NCBI GenBank assembly: GCA_021464525.1
Contig: JADRCO010001340.1
Span: 1 to 20,131 of the forward strand
Direction of reading: 5' to 3'
DNA length: 20,131 bases
Source: Rhizophagus sp. LPA8_4_AMF
Lineage: Eukaryota > Glomeromycota > Glomeromycetes > Glomerales > Glomeraceae
The notes under the pieces are model-generated. The model made no database searches. It saw only the letters and a program-made list of their open reading frames with translations, and was not told the DNA's origin. Of the stretch, positions 1 to 10,551 are shown one piece after another. A program made the position numbers and the translations under genes. The stretch's first letter is position 1. The number at the start of each line of letters is the position of its first letter.

Positions 1-630
1 TTTATGAATTTCCTTTTGCTAATTAATCGTTACAGTGACCCGTGTTACTCATACATCGGTACTCTTTAATTTTATAGAGCAATATACGCAGTTTCACCAT
101 TATGGTTAAGTTTTTCAACTGCGCAAAAAAGATAGTTGTACCTCTATGGGGATGGCGCAATTTTTTTTATTTAAAAAAGTGTGATTTTTTAATTTTACTT
201 TTGTTTTTCGTTACAATTTTAAAAAAATTATGACAATTAGGGATCTTTATAATTAAATAATAACCATGAATTAATTTTTATGTTCCTTTGCTTGAAGTTC
301 GTGATACACAAAAAAACATGAAACATGAAAAGATTACAGTATTTTTTGAGTAATAAGAATTTGCGATCGTATGATGTATCAAATGAGTAATTTTTAATTT
401 ATAAAATTATTTATCATGTATAAAGTTTTTTATAGTTTATGAACCGATCCAAATGTAGTGTAAATTTATAATAAACACACAATAATTATTAAGTTTAAAT
501 TACCATGACTTATAAAGAAACACGGATGGACAAGGAGTAATAAACTGTCAAGTATAAACAATTTTATTGAAATAAATATATATAAATAAAAAAAAAAATT
601 TGTAGAATTATAAAATAAATTACAAAAGAT
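1..630. other. AT-rich intergenic stretch
   Basis: No supportable gene is seen. The DNA is dominated by A/T runs and short stop-rich frames on both strands. I see no tRNA, tandem array or long inverted repeat. Confidence 0.5.
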
Positions 631-1720
631 TTATTTCTCTAATTCCTCTAATTCATGATGTAATTTTTCAATTATGAAATATCCACCACTCTTCACAACT
701 GTTAATGCTTGTTACTTATAGTTCAGGTAAAGCATTAGGTGTATTTTTAACAAAAAATGGCTTATTCTCAAAAACATATTATTGATATTTCTTAATTTCT
801 TTTAATAACACGAGAATTCCAAGAAATTTCATTTGTATAAATTTGACATATAAACATATAGTCCCTGACCAATGGTAAGCTATAATCTTTCAAAAATCCA
901 AACCACCACCATTAAGTAGCTCTTTTGTTAAAATCTTAGCAAATAAAGAGAACAATAATTTAATATAATGATATGAATGCTTATATTAATTAATTTACCA
1001 ACTTCAATGATAAGTATTTTGAAAGTGGCTGAAATAATATACTAAAAGAATACAAAAAGTTTATAAGTATTTTCTATAATAACCTGGATTGTTATATATT
1101 ACAGATGTTAACATTAAGTTGTGCATTATTCCTATTAATATGTGTTATTTGCATTAGTAAAAAAATAAAACTTTAAATATAATAAATAAACAATACTTAC
1201 CCATAATTATTTATTGCTACATCAATAACAATAGAATGAGCTTCAAATACCAAAGTATTGAGTCCCGAACTTTCATTTTCTTTTAAATACTTATTAATAG
1301 ATCTTTCAGAAGAGATCCTTCATTTGGAAGATTCATTTGTTTACTCCAATGATAGGTACCTAATAAGCATGTGCAGAGTTATTTTTTTGAATATATTTAC
1401 TAGCTTTTTACTGCAAAAAAATAAGAACTTACCTTCCAACTTACAATAAGTAGTAATGATAAGCCATCTACATGTTTATCATCAAACTTTATAAGTGGCT
1501 ATTAACATCTCTAATTAATGGCTTTGATTCTCTATAATATATCCAAATGGCATGTTGAGTTAAACAACTTTAGCATGATGAATAACAAACATGGTCCAGT
1601 ACTTCCACATCCGATGGATACAGGCATTGCATTATAAATTTAGTTCCATTTCCAATAATATGTTTTACCCCATGTAATGTGATGATTGATTCAGTATTAT
1701 TGATATGAATTTTTATCCTA
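631..1720 (-). pseudogene. Decayed multi-exon gene, family not recognised
   Basis: Several minus-strand blocks read like real protein but no longer form one open gene. At the 3' end (712-631) a frame reads QALTVVKSGGYFIIEKLHHE and ends in LEELEK and a stop. Around 720-960 are blocks such as KILTKELLNGGG and YVFENKPFFVKNTPNALPEL. Around 1200-1310 a block reads KYLKENESSGLNTLVFEAHS and IVIDVAINNYG and runs into a consensus GTAAGT donor at 1202-1197. Around 1570-1720 are NNTESIITLHGVKHIIGNGT and MPVSIGCGSTGPC. The blocks keep their order and strand, which suggests one old gene of perhaps 1 kb, broken several times. I do not recognise the family and cannot say whether it was a host gene or part of a repeat. 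Confidence is moderate that it was coding and low on exact limits. Confidence 0.45.
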
Positions 1721-1739
1721 TTAACCAAAGATGATGGGT

Positions 1740-2032
1740 GATACTACGTTTATTACTTGTTAGTTATTTGAATAGTGAATAGAAAATATTTATTAGGAAA
1801 TATTTTGTGTGGAAATATTGAAAAAAGTAAGTATTTACATTATCATTATTTATATCGTAGGGTTATTAAGTGTTACAATACATTACGTAACTTTGTACAG
1901 TATGTAACTTGACTAGCATTATGTAGCCTTACAATTTATTAGTTTAAATATGTTTGAAAACAATAAACCAATTCAATATATATATATGTTAAAAGTTGAA
2001 TAATAAGATAATTGTTGTAGATCGATTATTCA
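1740..2032. other. AT-rich intergenic stretch
   Basis: Nothing is recognised here beyond low-complexity TA-rich DNA leading into the hairpin that starts at 2033. Confidence 0.4.
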
Positions 2033-2116
2033 ATATCATAATTATTGGTCAATTCAATTAAAAATGTATCAAAAGTTAATCTTTTAATATTGAATTGACC
2101 ACAATAATTATGATAT
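2033..2116. repeat. Long inverted repeat (hairpin), 26-bp arms
   Basis: The arm at 2033-2058 is the reverse complement of 2089-2116, apart from one 2-nt bulge (CA at 2100-2101) in the right arm. The outer half of each arm is ATATCATAATTATTG or its complement, and the inner half is GTCAATTCAAT or its complement. The loop is 30 nt (2059-2088). Near-perfect pairing over 26 bp is well beyond what A/T richness alone would give. It could be a minimal snap-back MITE, or a structured RNA if transcribed. No coding frame crosses it. Confidence 0.7.
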
Positions 2117-3883
2117 GTATCATAAATAAGCTTTTAAGTTTTACAAAATAAGAGATATCATTACTGTTTTTAAATCATTTCTTTATAACAATGACCGGAG
2201 GTTCGTCATGTTCCTTTTTGACAATTCCGGTTTATACCAGTAGCCAGTAGGCGTGATATACATTATACTTAGTATAAGCATGGAATAATAAGTATATGCA
2301 ATATTTTGTATATATAACGTTTGTATATGATTATTATGAATTTAAATGTATATTTTCAGAATTACCTTTTTTTGCATCAGCTAAAATTTTCTTGCATTAG
2401 TTAAATTTATTAGTTCATAATTTTTCGCATGATTATTTAATAACATCAATCACATCAGTTAATTTTTTTTTTCGATTACAAAATTGGAAGTTTAATAAGG
2501 GAAGGAATAACACATGAAATCAATAATATATTCTTCTTTCCATATTATAGTTAATCGATCAGCCGATAATTGTCATGATCATTTCTAGCCATTTGCGTAG
2601 ATTCATAATGAAATAATTCTTTTTCCAAAGTAGTAAAAAGAATTTAATTATATACGAGACAATTTCTAAGGGAAAAAGTTTTTTTTTTCTAATATTTATC
2701 GAAATTGTAAAATCAAACTATACTCGTTTTCTCTCTAAAATCATCTCACATTCAAGAAACTGACTTAACTTATTAATCTTGTTGAAAGAATTTACCATCA
2801 CATAAGAAATGATTTCTCAACCAGTAATAAACAAAAAATTTTTGTACAATAAAAGTGCGATTGTTAATTATTAACGCAGTTATTAACCTTTTTAGTCAGA
2901 TTTAAATGCACGGCTTTTGTGGAATGAATACACCACATAACGAGAATTATTTTTAATCTTATATCATCAGTTATCTACTTATGCAAAATATTATCATCAT
3001 AAAAAGATTTAAAATTTCACCTGTCAAAAAAGTTAAATATTATCAATATTCTTTGTCTAATAATCCAGTGAATTTTGAGCAGATAAATTTTCTTTTAGAC
3101 ATAAAATTTAGAAACTTGTAATATTACAGGTTTTTGAATTTTTTTTTTTAAAAAAAAATTTCTGTGATCTTTTAATTTTTTACTATTTCTATTTGTATTC
3201 AATATAAATATGTTATTATCCTTAATTATTTCCTTCTATTTGTAACTTATTAATAGATTAATAATAGTAAAAAATTTATTATATATTCATTGCTACATTG
3301 CCTAAATCTTTAAAAAACAAACCTTATTTACACCTGATAATCGAAGTTTAGGTGCAGCAACATAGATTAGTTGGTAAAGGTAAGAGATGAAAAGCTTGAA
3401 GAGAAGAAAAAGGTAAGGGTAAGTAAGTGAAGGTCTTTGTCTATTATAAAATTACTTTATTTATGTATGATGTAATAAGTAAAACATTATAATATTTAAT
3501 TAATTAATGATTAAAGTTCAAAGAATACTGTACAAGTTCTATGTTCAGGATTCATTTACTTGATAGCTATGGATTAGTTATACTGTCTGTTATAAGTAAC
3601 CGCGAGTTGCAAGCCATTAAAATTTTATAATTAATCAAAAAAAAAAAAAATTACATTGTACGAAATTTATTTTTAGATATTTTAACATTTTTGATATTCC
3701 TAAATATGAAACATTTGCCATACATGGAAATTGTTGAATGGTTGCAAAAGTTGCAAAAGAAAAATGCAGTTACTTTATTATTGAAGAATCATGATTAACT
3801 TTTTTAAACAAATTTTCAGTGTTTCATATAAAATAGTATATTTTTAACATCAACTATATATTTATATATATTTTCCATGTAAA
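2117..3883. other. Long AT-rich intergenic region downstream of gene A
   Basis: No supportable gene. Around 2191-2232 a short GC-richer patch contains ACCGGA and, some 25 nt later, its complement TCCGGT, giving a small hairpin. A similar CCTTTT...AATTCCGGT stretch lies near 9340-9360, so both may derive from one repeat family (weak inference). The last part (about 3780-3883) is the probable 3' UTR and terminator zone of gene A. I see no canonical AATAAA on the gene A strand there. Confidence 0.4.
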
Positions 3884-6585
3884 TCAAAAATCCTCATCCA
3901 TTGGGTAGCAAAATTTAGTTACAAATTTTTGTCCATTAAGTTTATTTCTCGCAAATACAGTTATTTCTTTTGAATTGAAGGTTAATCCAAAATCAATGCT
4001 TCTGTCATCAAGATGCACATCTGATGAAAAAAAAAAAAAAATATATTAATTGTATTAGTTATTATGACATTCCCAAAAATTATAATAAAGGTAATTTACC
4101 TGAAAGGTCAGCATTTAATACTCCAAGTAATTTCATTTCTGATTCATCAATTTGGGTCACAGTTTCTTTATTTGTGTAATAAACACTAAATTTTACATGA
4201 GTTTGACCTGGTTCAGGTTTAAAGTTAGAAGAAAAAGTCTGACCAGATATGATTTCAGTGTCTTTTTTAACCAAAGGATTAAATTCATAAGATTTTCTAT
4301 CAGAAATTTTTCTATTTAGATTATTTAGATCGACATCTTTTGTCCAATCCGAGATAAATTGAATTCCATAAGTATATTTAAGTATTTTTGAAAAACTATT
4401 ATTAATATTATTTTCATTATTTTTCAATTTATGTAATCCATAAATTACTGCTCCATTTGCGACTGCACACATAGGTTCATCAGGAACTGAAATAATTTGT
4501 ACCATATTATGAAATTCTTCTTTAATCCTATTTTGTAAATAAACGTTACTACTGAATCCTCCAACTAAGAACATTGCTGAGCAAGATTTTTGATTGTTTG
4601 AAAGTTGTATATGTATCAAGCGGACAATTTTATTAATTATATTATCAAACATTTGTTTTATGTCATTGCGTTTAATGGTAACAGCCCAGTTATTTTTTTC
4701 CATGATTTTTCTTGTTTCTTTAGTGACATATTGTAAAAGACATGGCGCATATGTATTGATCTGTAGTCTATAATCACTCATATAATCTCCAGCAAAACAT
4801 TCTTTCGCCACATTCCAGTATGAATTAATCAACTTACGAAATTCATTATTTTTAGCTTCTATTAATAGATCTATGGCACGAGTTCCAAGTTTTTCACGTA
4901 AAAATTTAACAAATTCTTTATCAATAAATGTACTCCCACAGAAATCTCTAATACGTCCAGTCAATTGAAGTTGATTATTTTCAATCAAATTGAAAGTAGT
5001 TAAATCTACAGTAATACCACCGCAGTCAACAATCATGAATGTTTCTAAAAGTTTATGTATAAAAAAAATATGTTAGTTGAAGTAAATATTTCTTAAAAAA
5101 TTATTTAAGTGATCAAATATACTTACTTTCTGCAATTAACAAATCATATTCCCGTAATTCATTTTTTATACAATAAAATGCCGCAGCTTCAGCTGTAAAT
5201 ATAAATATAAAAAAAGTAAATAATTTAATTTCATTATTAAGAAGAAATCTGAACTTTATACCTACATTCTGTAATAAATTGTAGCTTTTGTGAGAATTCA
5301 TCATTAATAAGACCTGCATCATATAAACATTCCCTCATAATATGTTTGTCTTTTTCTGTATACTCATCAGGAACAGTAAGAACTAATAGTACATTTTCAA
5401 AGAATTCAGTTCCTATCCATCGGTTTGCAATTTCTTGTTTGATACACTGAATAAATTTCATTCATGTAAGTAAATAATTTTAATAAAAAGATTTTACATT
5501 TAGACTCACCATTCCGAATTTCCTGAGGTAATTTGTAATAGCCATTTTATAATTGTATGGAAGTTTTGGTTTTAAATTATCTGGTGAGTCGCCTAGGTAT
5601 AATTTGAAGAGGTCAAGCACTCTGTTTCGTCCGTTGTTTATATTTGTTAAACGAACCCACTTAGTATTATCTTCATAGCGATAAGCTGTACTGATCTTCA
5701 TTTTCTGGTTTAAACCAGAATACGAAACATAATCTGGCCATGAATCATGGTAACACATATTTTCTTCATTAGAAGCACAAGAGAATCCAGAAGAAATTGT
5801 TCCAAAGTCTAATCCAACAACAACTTGAATATTAGTATTAGTATAAAGATCATTCGAAGAACTTGAGTGTTCAGAGGAACTTTCAATATTTTCAATACTT
5901 TCTCCCATATAACCTAAAAAATGTATAAAAATTAATAAAATAATTAAATTTAGCCAAATTATTAAACTTCAAACTTACTATCATTTGAAGTTCTTGATGG
6001 GTGTTCAGAGTAATTTTCAGTATCTTCAGTATCTTCAATACTTTCAATATTTTGAGAGATATCAATGTAAGAATCAGATTCTGAAGGATCTAAAAATAAT
6101 GTATTCAAAATATCTATTATTTAAAATTTAATTTATTTTTTAATCAAACAATATAATTTCAAAAGTTTTCATTACTTACTTTCATTCAATAAATTTTCAG
6201 ATAATTTTTCAATATCTTTAAAACTATCATTAATTAGTGAATTATTGAAGTTATAATCATTCAAAGGATCAAAGGAATTTACAATATCTTTGTGATTTTC
6301 TTTATTTTGTACTATTTCATTTTGTTGTTCTAAAATTTGAACTTTTTGTTGAAGTATTTCAATTTGATCTTTTACTTCTAAAATTTTAACACGTTCTTGA
6401 AGTTTTTCAATTTGATCTTTTAAATTTAAGTAAAGATTTTGATTAAGATCTTGATTTGATTTAAAAATATTGTTAAAATTCTCATTTAATTTATCTAAAT
6501 TATCATTAAATTTGGATAAGTTATCATAAAATTTATCAATAATTTCGGGTTTGTTAAATTCGTTAAAAACATTATTATCTGCCAT
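3884..6585 (-). CDS. Gene A: coiled-coil plus Hsp70 (HSPA12-like) family protein, complete, 7 exons
   Basis: Proposed exons on the minus strand are 6585-6180, 6089-5979, 5913-5510, 5446-5266, 5192-5127, 5044-4100 and 4020-3884. All six introns (63-90 nt) are GT-AG and all phases agree, giving 2250 nt and 749 residues. Residues 1-135 are a Gln/Leu/Asn-rich coiled coil. About 136-200 is an acidic Ser/Glu linker. The Hsp70 ATPase follows with phosphate-1 loop VVVGLDFGTISSG (203-215), the connecting ITESEAAAFYC motif around 368, phosphate-2 loop IVDCGGITVD (394-403) and adenosine motif AMFLVGGFSSN (546-556). The tail from about 647 (SGQTF...GQTHVKFSVY...LLGVLNADLSG) matches an Hsp70 beta substrate-binding domain, but the protein ends without the alpha-helical lid. 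Known Hsp70s bind ATP and clients; activity here is inferred. A TATA-like box lies 76 bp upstream. The terminal exon ends MDEDF and a stop. Small exons 2, 5 and 7 are the least certain parts. Confidence 0.85.
6325..6420 (-). repeat. 48-bp tandem duplication inside the gene A coiled coil
   Basis: Two adjacent 48-nt units encode KDQIEKLQERVKILEV (residues 56-71) and KDQIEILQQKVQILEQ (72-87). The 16-residue units differ at four positions. The unit length is close to two heptads plus two residues, so it lengthens the coiled coil with a small register shift. Confidence 0.8.
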
Positions 6586-6660
6586 ATTTTTAACTATTTG
6601 ATAAAATTTTTGAAAAAAAGATTTTTGGAAAGTAAAATAAAAAATTTTTTGAAAGTAAAC

Positions 6661-6668
6661 TTTTTATA
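6661..6668 (-). promoter_or_regulatory. TATA-like box of gene A
   Basis: On the minus strand this reads TATAAAAA, about 76 bp upstream of the gene A ATG at 6585. Genes B and C have the same box at 60 and 71 bp, which supports both the boxes and the chosen starts. A/T-rich DNA gives such octamers by chance, so the agreement in position is the main evidence. Confidence 0.45.
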
Positions 6669-7204
6669 TCTTTTAAGCTATACATGTCATAATGATGTTT
6701 CTTATCTTTGTTTATACATCATATTATAAGGTAACAATTCAGTATGTGAGACTTTTCGTATATGATGACTCATGTTAGTTATTGATTATGATAACAATTA
6801 TCGCATCCATGATTAGTTTAATAATAACACATGATGTATACATGAAATTCATGCAACCACGGGTACCCCTAACATTTATGATTCATTTTAAAAATTAATA
6901 TAATAGTTCGTTTATTAAAAAAAGAAAATTAAACATTTAAATTCATATTCCATATGAAATTTATTAACAAATTAAATAGAAGAAAACAGTATCTTCAACA
7001 AATGATTGTAGATTTGAAGAAAAGTATACAACTTTAATTGTCAATAAGCAAAATTCGCCTGCCACTCATACATATTAGAAATATAAACATTATGACGAAT
7101 CTTTTAGGGTTCAGCAAATTTGACTACAGCTTTACACGTTTTGAAATATGAACATTATGATGAATGTTTGACGAATTTTTGTCCAATTGTTTGTTATAAG
7201 TTTT
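6669..7204. other. Intergenic region with a short imperfect direct repeat
   Basis: No gene is seen. A roughly 28-nt element (GAAATATAAACATTATGACG and flanking bases near 7079) recurs near 7143 with a few mismatches, a period of about 64 bp. It lies next to the Hsp70-like relic and may be part of its decayed surroundings. Confidence 0.35.
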
Positions 7205-7470
7205 GAATATTGTTTACTATACAGCTTCAGCTATAAAAAAAATAAAATAAATTGTAATAATCAATAATATATTTTCATACCTGGTCAGAAGTTTGCAATT
7301 TCTCTTTTAATATTCCCAAAAATTTCATTCAAAATATATAATCAGTGTAACTCGTAATTTAACCATATCTTTCCAATTTCTCTAAGATAATCGGTAACAA
7401 TTCAATTCTTTCAGATGTAATTGATGTAATTTGAATAATTCAATGATTTCAATATGGCAATATCCATTAA
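7205..7470 (-). pseudogene. Relic of an Hsp70-like gene (third paralogue)
   Basis: Short minus-strand blocks match the paralogues in order. EIIELFKLH (about 7450-7424) and VTDYLREIGKIW (about 7399-7364) correspond to the end of exon 3 in gene A. GNIKREIANF (about 7320-7290) and YENILLII correspond to the start of exon 4. A poly-T run and TTATAG followed by CTGAAGCTGTA (about 7232-7215) correspond to the intron end and exon 5 start. Most of exon 4 is missing, stop codons interrupt the frames, and the remaining ATPase and tail are absent. It is a heavily deleted relic of the A/B family, not an expressed gene. It lies about 1 kb downstream of gene C on the same strand, so the two may be parts of one former gene. 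Confidence 0.65.
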
Positions 7471-8493
7471 TATGACAATATCAATTAATTTTCAATATTA
7501 CCGTTATATAAAAATTGTATTGTTTAGATGTTGCAAATAATTTAAGAATATTTTTGGTTCTTTAGCACACGATGAATATTGTATATCAGAATAAAGCCCG
7601 CAATATTCTTTGTCCTTTATATTGCACAACCCATTTTCATTTCATATTTAGTCGAATTGACAATTTTTTAAGTTTGTCACTATGTACTTTTGTTAAAAGA
7701 ACTTGATGAGAATTTCAACACTTTTACTATTTAGAGATAACGTTAATCAATTTAACCAATATAGTTAATAATAATACTAAATTTTGATAATTAAGTATTC
7801 TGAATTTTCTGTAAACCAATTGTAACTAAATTAACTAAATTCAGTAAATTCCGTAAATCTGTAGGTAACCTAACATACTGTATTTCTGTGCATAATCCGG
7901 ATAATCCGGTCACTAGTAAATGTTATTTCTGTACAGCGATAAATTATAAGCAAATGTAGTATTTAGCAACATAGCAAAATTAATAGTTATGAATTTTATT
8001 GGTTATTAAAATAATCCTACATATTCCTAATCGACTGAACAATAATTATAAAAATTTATTCCGTGTTTTTTATTATATGTTATTCCGTAAATGTATCACA
8101 TTCACGGAAGTTATAGCCGAAGTTATAGCCTCAAAACATGAAGATTATCCAAGTTGCTTAGATTTTTAGCAAATGTATCATATTCACAGACAATTTACAG
8201 AATTTGTAGATAGAATTTTTTACAGTGTTTGTTTAAAATTATATTAAAAGTCAAATAAATCAAACTTTTCATTCCCATAAATCTTTAATTAAAAATTCTT
8301 CTCGAGGTGGACTCTGTAATTCGATCTTGTTTATTAAGTATTTAAGTAAATATTTTTTATTGATGCAATGTTATTATTTAATTATTTAATAAAGATAATT
8401 TATTGAATTTTAAAAAAATTAATAAAGAGAGGAAGTTTTTTATTTAATTTCTACATATGAACAAAATATTTAAAAATGTAACAATTAATGTAT
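7471..8493. other. Non-coding stretch between the Hsp70 relic and gene C
   Basis: No coding frame is supported. There are short repeats: GTTATAGCC twice in tandem near 8110-8130, AAATGTATCA plus ATTCAC twice (near 8090 and 8172), TAATCCGG twice near 7895-7908, and several CTGTAAA/TTTACAG motifs in both orientations at about 7810 and 8195. These could be remains of a small inserted repeat, but I cannot define ends or target duplications. Confidence 0.35.
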
Positions 8494-8883
8494 CTACTGA
8501 TTGGCGCATTCATCATTTTTATTTGAAGATTTATTTAATTCTTTTATTTCTTCATTTGAATCCGATATTTCCAGTTTATTTTGTAAATTTTGAGAAATTA
8601 TTTCGAGTTGTCGTAGTTGTTGTAATTCTTCACTTTTTTGTCCTTCTAAATTTTTAACATGTTGTTCAAGTTTTATATATTGATTATCTTTTTCTTGAAG
8701 TTTTTCCCTCAAAATTTGAATTTCTAGTTTAATATTTTGATTTTCATATTTGAGATTTTGATTTTCTTGTAAAAGATTTTTGTTTTGTTGTTTAAAATTT
8801 CGATTTTCTTCTACTAATTTATCACATTTTTCGTTCAAATTATTAAAATCTGTTACAAGTCTTCCAATAATTTCTGATGACAT
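8494..8883 (-). CDS. Gene C: free-standing coiled-coil protein homologous to the head of gene B
   Basis: A single open frame of 129 residues starts at the ATG at 8883 and ends at TAG (8496-8494). It begins MSSEIIGRLV and continues DFNNLNEKC..LVEEN, which aligns closely with MTSEVIGRLV in gene B and matches it through LEQH.KNLE.QKSEELQQL and QLEIISQN. Residues about 10-100 form a Leu/Gln/Asn/Glu-rich coiled coil, and the last 30 residues are polar. No ATPase exon follows: I see no consensus donor just before the stop, and the Hsp70-like DNA begins only about 1 kb away and is decayed. A TATAAAAA box lies 71 bp upstream, as in genes A and B. It may be a coiled-coil-only product of a truncated paralogue, or a fragment that has not yet acquired stops. 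The 5'-most in-frame codon before the ATG is non-ATG, so the start follows gene B. Confidence 0.6.
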   Translation of the reverse strand: MSSEIIGRLVTDFNNLNEKCDKLVEENRNFKQQNKNLLQENQNLKYENQNIKLEIQILREKLQEKDNQYIKLEQHVKNLEGQKSEELQQLRQLEIISQNLQNKLEISDSNEEIKELNKSSNKNDECANQ

Positions 8884-8907
8884 AGCCTTCAAATTTTTTT
8901 ATTTTTC

Positions 8908-8927
8908 CTTTTTGTGGAGACAAAAAG
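8908..8927. promoter_or_regulatory. Perfect small hairpin in the presumed 5' UTR of gene C
   Basis: CTTTTTGT is followed by a GGAG loop and then ACAAAAAG, an 8-bp perfect stem. It lies 25-44 nt upstream of the gene C ATG, between the TATA-like box and the start. It could affect translation, or it could be chance. Confidence 0.3.
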
Positions 8928-8953
8928 TTATCCTACCGAAAATGATTACACAA

Positions 8954-8961
8954 TTTTTATA
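8954..8961 (-). promoter_or_regulatory. TATA-like box of gene C
   Basis: The minus strand reads TATAAAAA, 71 bp upstream of the ATG at 8883. Its position matches the boxes of genes A and B, which suggests gene C kept its promoter. Confidence 0.4.
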
Positions 8962-9272
8962 TGAAATCGACGTACTGCATGCAGATGCAACAGGCGTTAA
9001 GATGCATGAATTGATGTACTGTACCTTGTACATTTTTTGTCATAAATAGCAGATCATTCGATACAACAAATAAAAAAGATGCAGCAAGCATCATAAAAAA
9101 AATTCGACGATTATTAAATCATCGGTCTTAGCGTTAGTGTCCAATAGTATTATTAGAGGTGATTTGTGTTCTGGGAGTTGCATTTATTAGATATTTTAAT
9201 AATTAATGATGAATATTAGCAAATTTTTTATTAGAATTGTAATGTGATAATTATTTGATTACGTTCATGTGT
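8962..9272. other. Intergenic stretch upstream of gene C
   Basis: No gene is seen. A plus-strand frame overlapping the start of gene C continues to about 9049, but it has no recognisable protein features and is probably antisense chance. Confidence 0.35.
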
Positions 9273-9480
9273 ACGTTACATTTAGGACCCCGAAATATAC
9301 ATAAAAAGGTCAGGTCTGCAAACTACTCATATAGATCTTGCCTTTTATGGATAATTCCGGTCAAAATTTTATTGCCCTTTTTAGATACTGGCTGACATTA
9401 TCTTAATTCCGGTACTGAAAAAATATGTACAATGGATTACTCCACCTCTATACATATATATGTCGAGGTCCTGTTACGTT
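9273..9480. mobile_element. Possible MITE-like element with imperfect terminal inverted repeats
   Basis: The left end (9273-9302) begins ACGTTACA and continues GGACCCCGAAATATACAT. The reverse complement of the right end (about 9455-9480) begins ACGTAACA and continues GGACCTCGACATATATAT. About 22 of 26 positions match, with a 4-nt gap. The interior is non-coding and carries AATTCCGGT twice (about 9353 and 9407). I see no clear target-site duplication. It would be a non-autonomous DNA transposon of about 208 bp if real. Confidence 0.4.
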
Positions 9481-10551
9481 TAAGAAATCCGTAAACCATT
9501 TTCTGAGTATAAATATGTTTCTTATACTAAAAAAGTTAAATTTTGGTATCTCCTAAAAACTCGTTAAATTGAAGACAATAACACCTAAAAATCTATTCTC
9601 ATCATTAAATGTTGAAATACTTAGAAAAAATCAGAGAATTAATAATATAAAAAATCTTCAAGAAAAAAAAATCAAGAAATCTCACGTAATATCTTACATA
9701 TAGTTAATTTGAAAATTAAAATTATATGGGAAAAAAATTCAATCAATAGCGATATAATAATAACTAGAAAAATTGAAATCGTCAAACTTATTTGTAATTA
9801 TTTTTTAGTAATACATTTATTTATATTAACAAAAAAAAAGAAAAAATTAAATTAAATTTATCGTATCCTTATTTTAAAAAGAATATTCATAAGATCATAT
9901 TTAATTTTTTGACTAAATTTCACTTTTCGTTTAAATTTCAAATAAACAAGTACATTTCATATATTTCATTTATTATGAGAACTATTTATCAGTTAGACAA
10001 TTTGTAAAATATAAGCACTTAAACGTTAGGACCGTTTACTTCTAAGCATATTTCGTTCTGTCCCACATGCTTATCGACCAATTAGATTTCATGCACATAT
10101 CATTTGATGTAAATAAATTAATTATGCTTCGGACCAGTTTTAATAATATAGAAATACACATTTACTTTATAATAACAAGTAACAGTAAAATGGCTAACCA
10201 TTATTTCCAAAATAGTACCAGACAGAAAAGGCTCTTTCTGCCGCAGAAATAATAAAAGGACTTGTGGTAAAATAATTTTGATGTGACTACAATCGTATAA
10301 TAATATTTCGCAAATGACATTGTGATGTAGCAATTACATAATAGAGCATCGATTTATAGGTTTAAGAGGTTTTTTCAATTACTTCAAAAATAACAATAGC
10401 AACCTGGTTTAACAGCGATTGGATTCATTTTTTTGATTTAAGCTATTTTTATATGAAAGTTGAAAGTTTTAATAGTTCTTTTTATTTATTTGATCAAAGA
10501 CTTGAAATTTCATTATTTGATTTTGAAAATTCGAAAGACGAAATGGAATAG
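9481..10551. other. AT-rich intergenic region
   Basis: No gene is supported. Short frames near 10067-10333 lie on opposite strands, overlap each other and have no protein-like features. A small palindrome, CAGAAA and TTTCTG around a 6-nt loop, lies at about 10222-10240. Base composition becomes less A/T-biased from about 10540. Confidence 0.4.

Noticed and set aside
1258-1449. Plus-strand frame of 63 residues
   Set aside because: It is antisense to the decayed gene's VFEAHSIVIDV block and starts at a non-ATG codon.
3345-3395. tRNA-like phrase (TAGATTAGTTGGTAAAG) suggesting a tRNA or SINE A box
   Set aside because: No matching B box, acceptor stem or cloverleaf could be found downstream.
5113-5322. 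Minus-strand frame overlapping the exon 4 to exon 5 junction of gene A
   Set aside because: It reads through an intron and in a different frame from the Hsp70 homology; the spliced model explains the conserved ESEAAA motif.
8457-8657. Plus-strand hydrophobic frame
   Set aside because: It is the antisense of the Gln/Asn/Glu-rich coiled coil of gene C, which naturally gives Leu/Phe/Val-rich translations.
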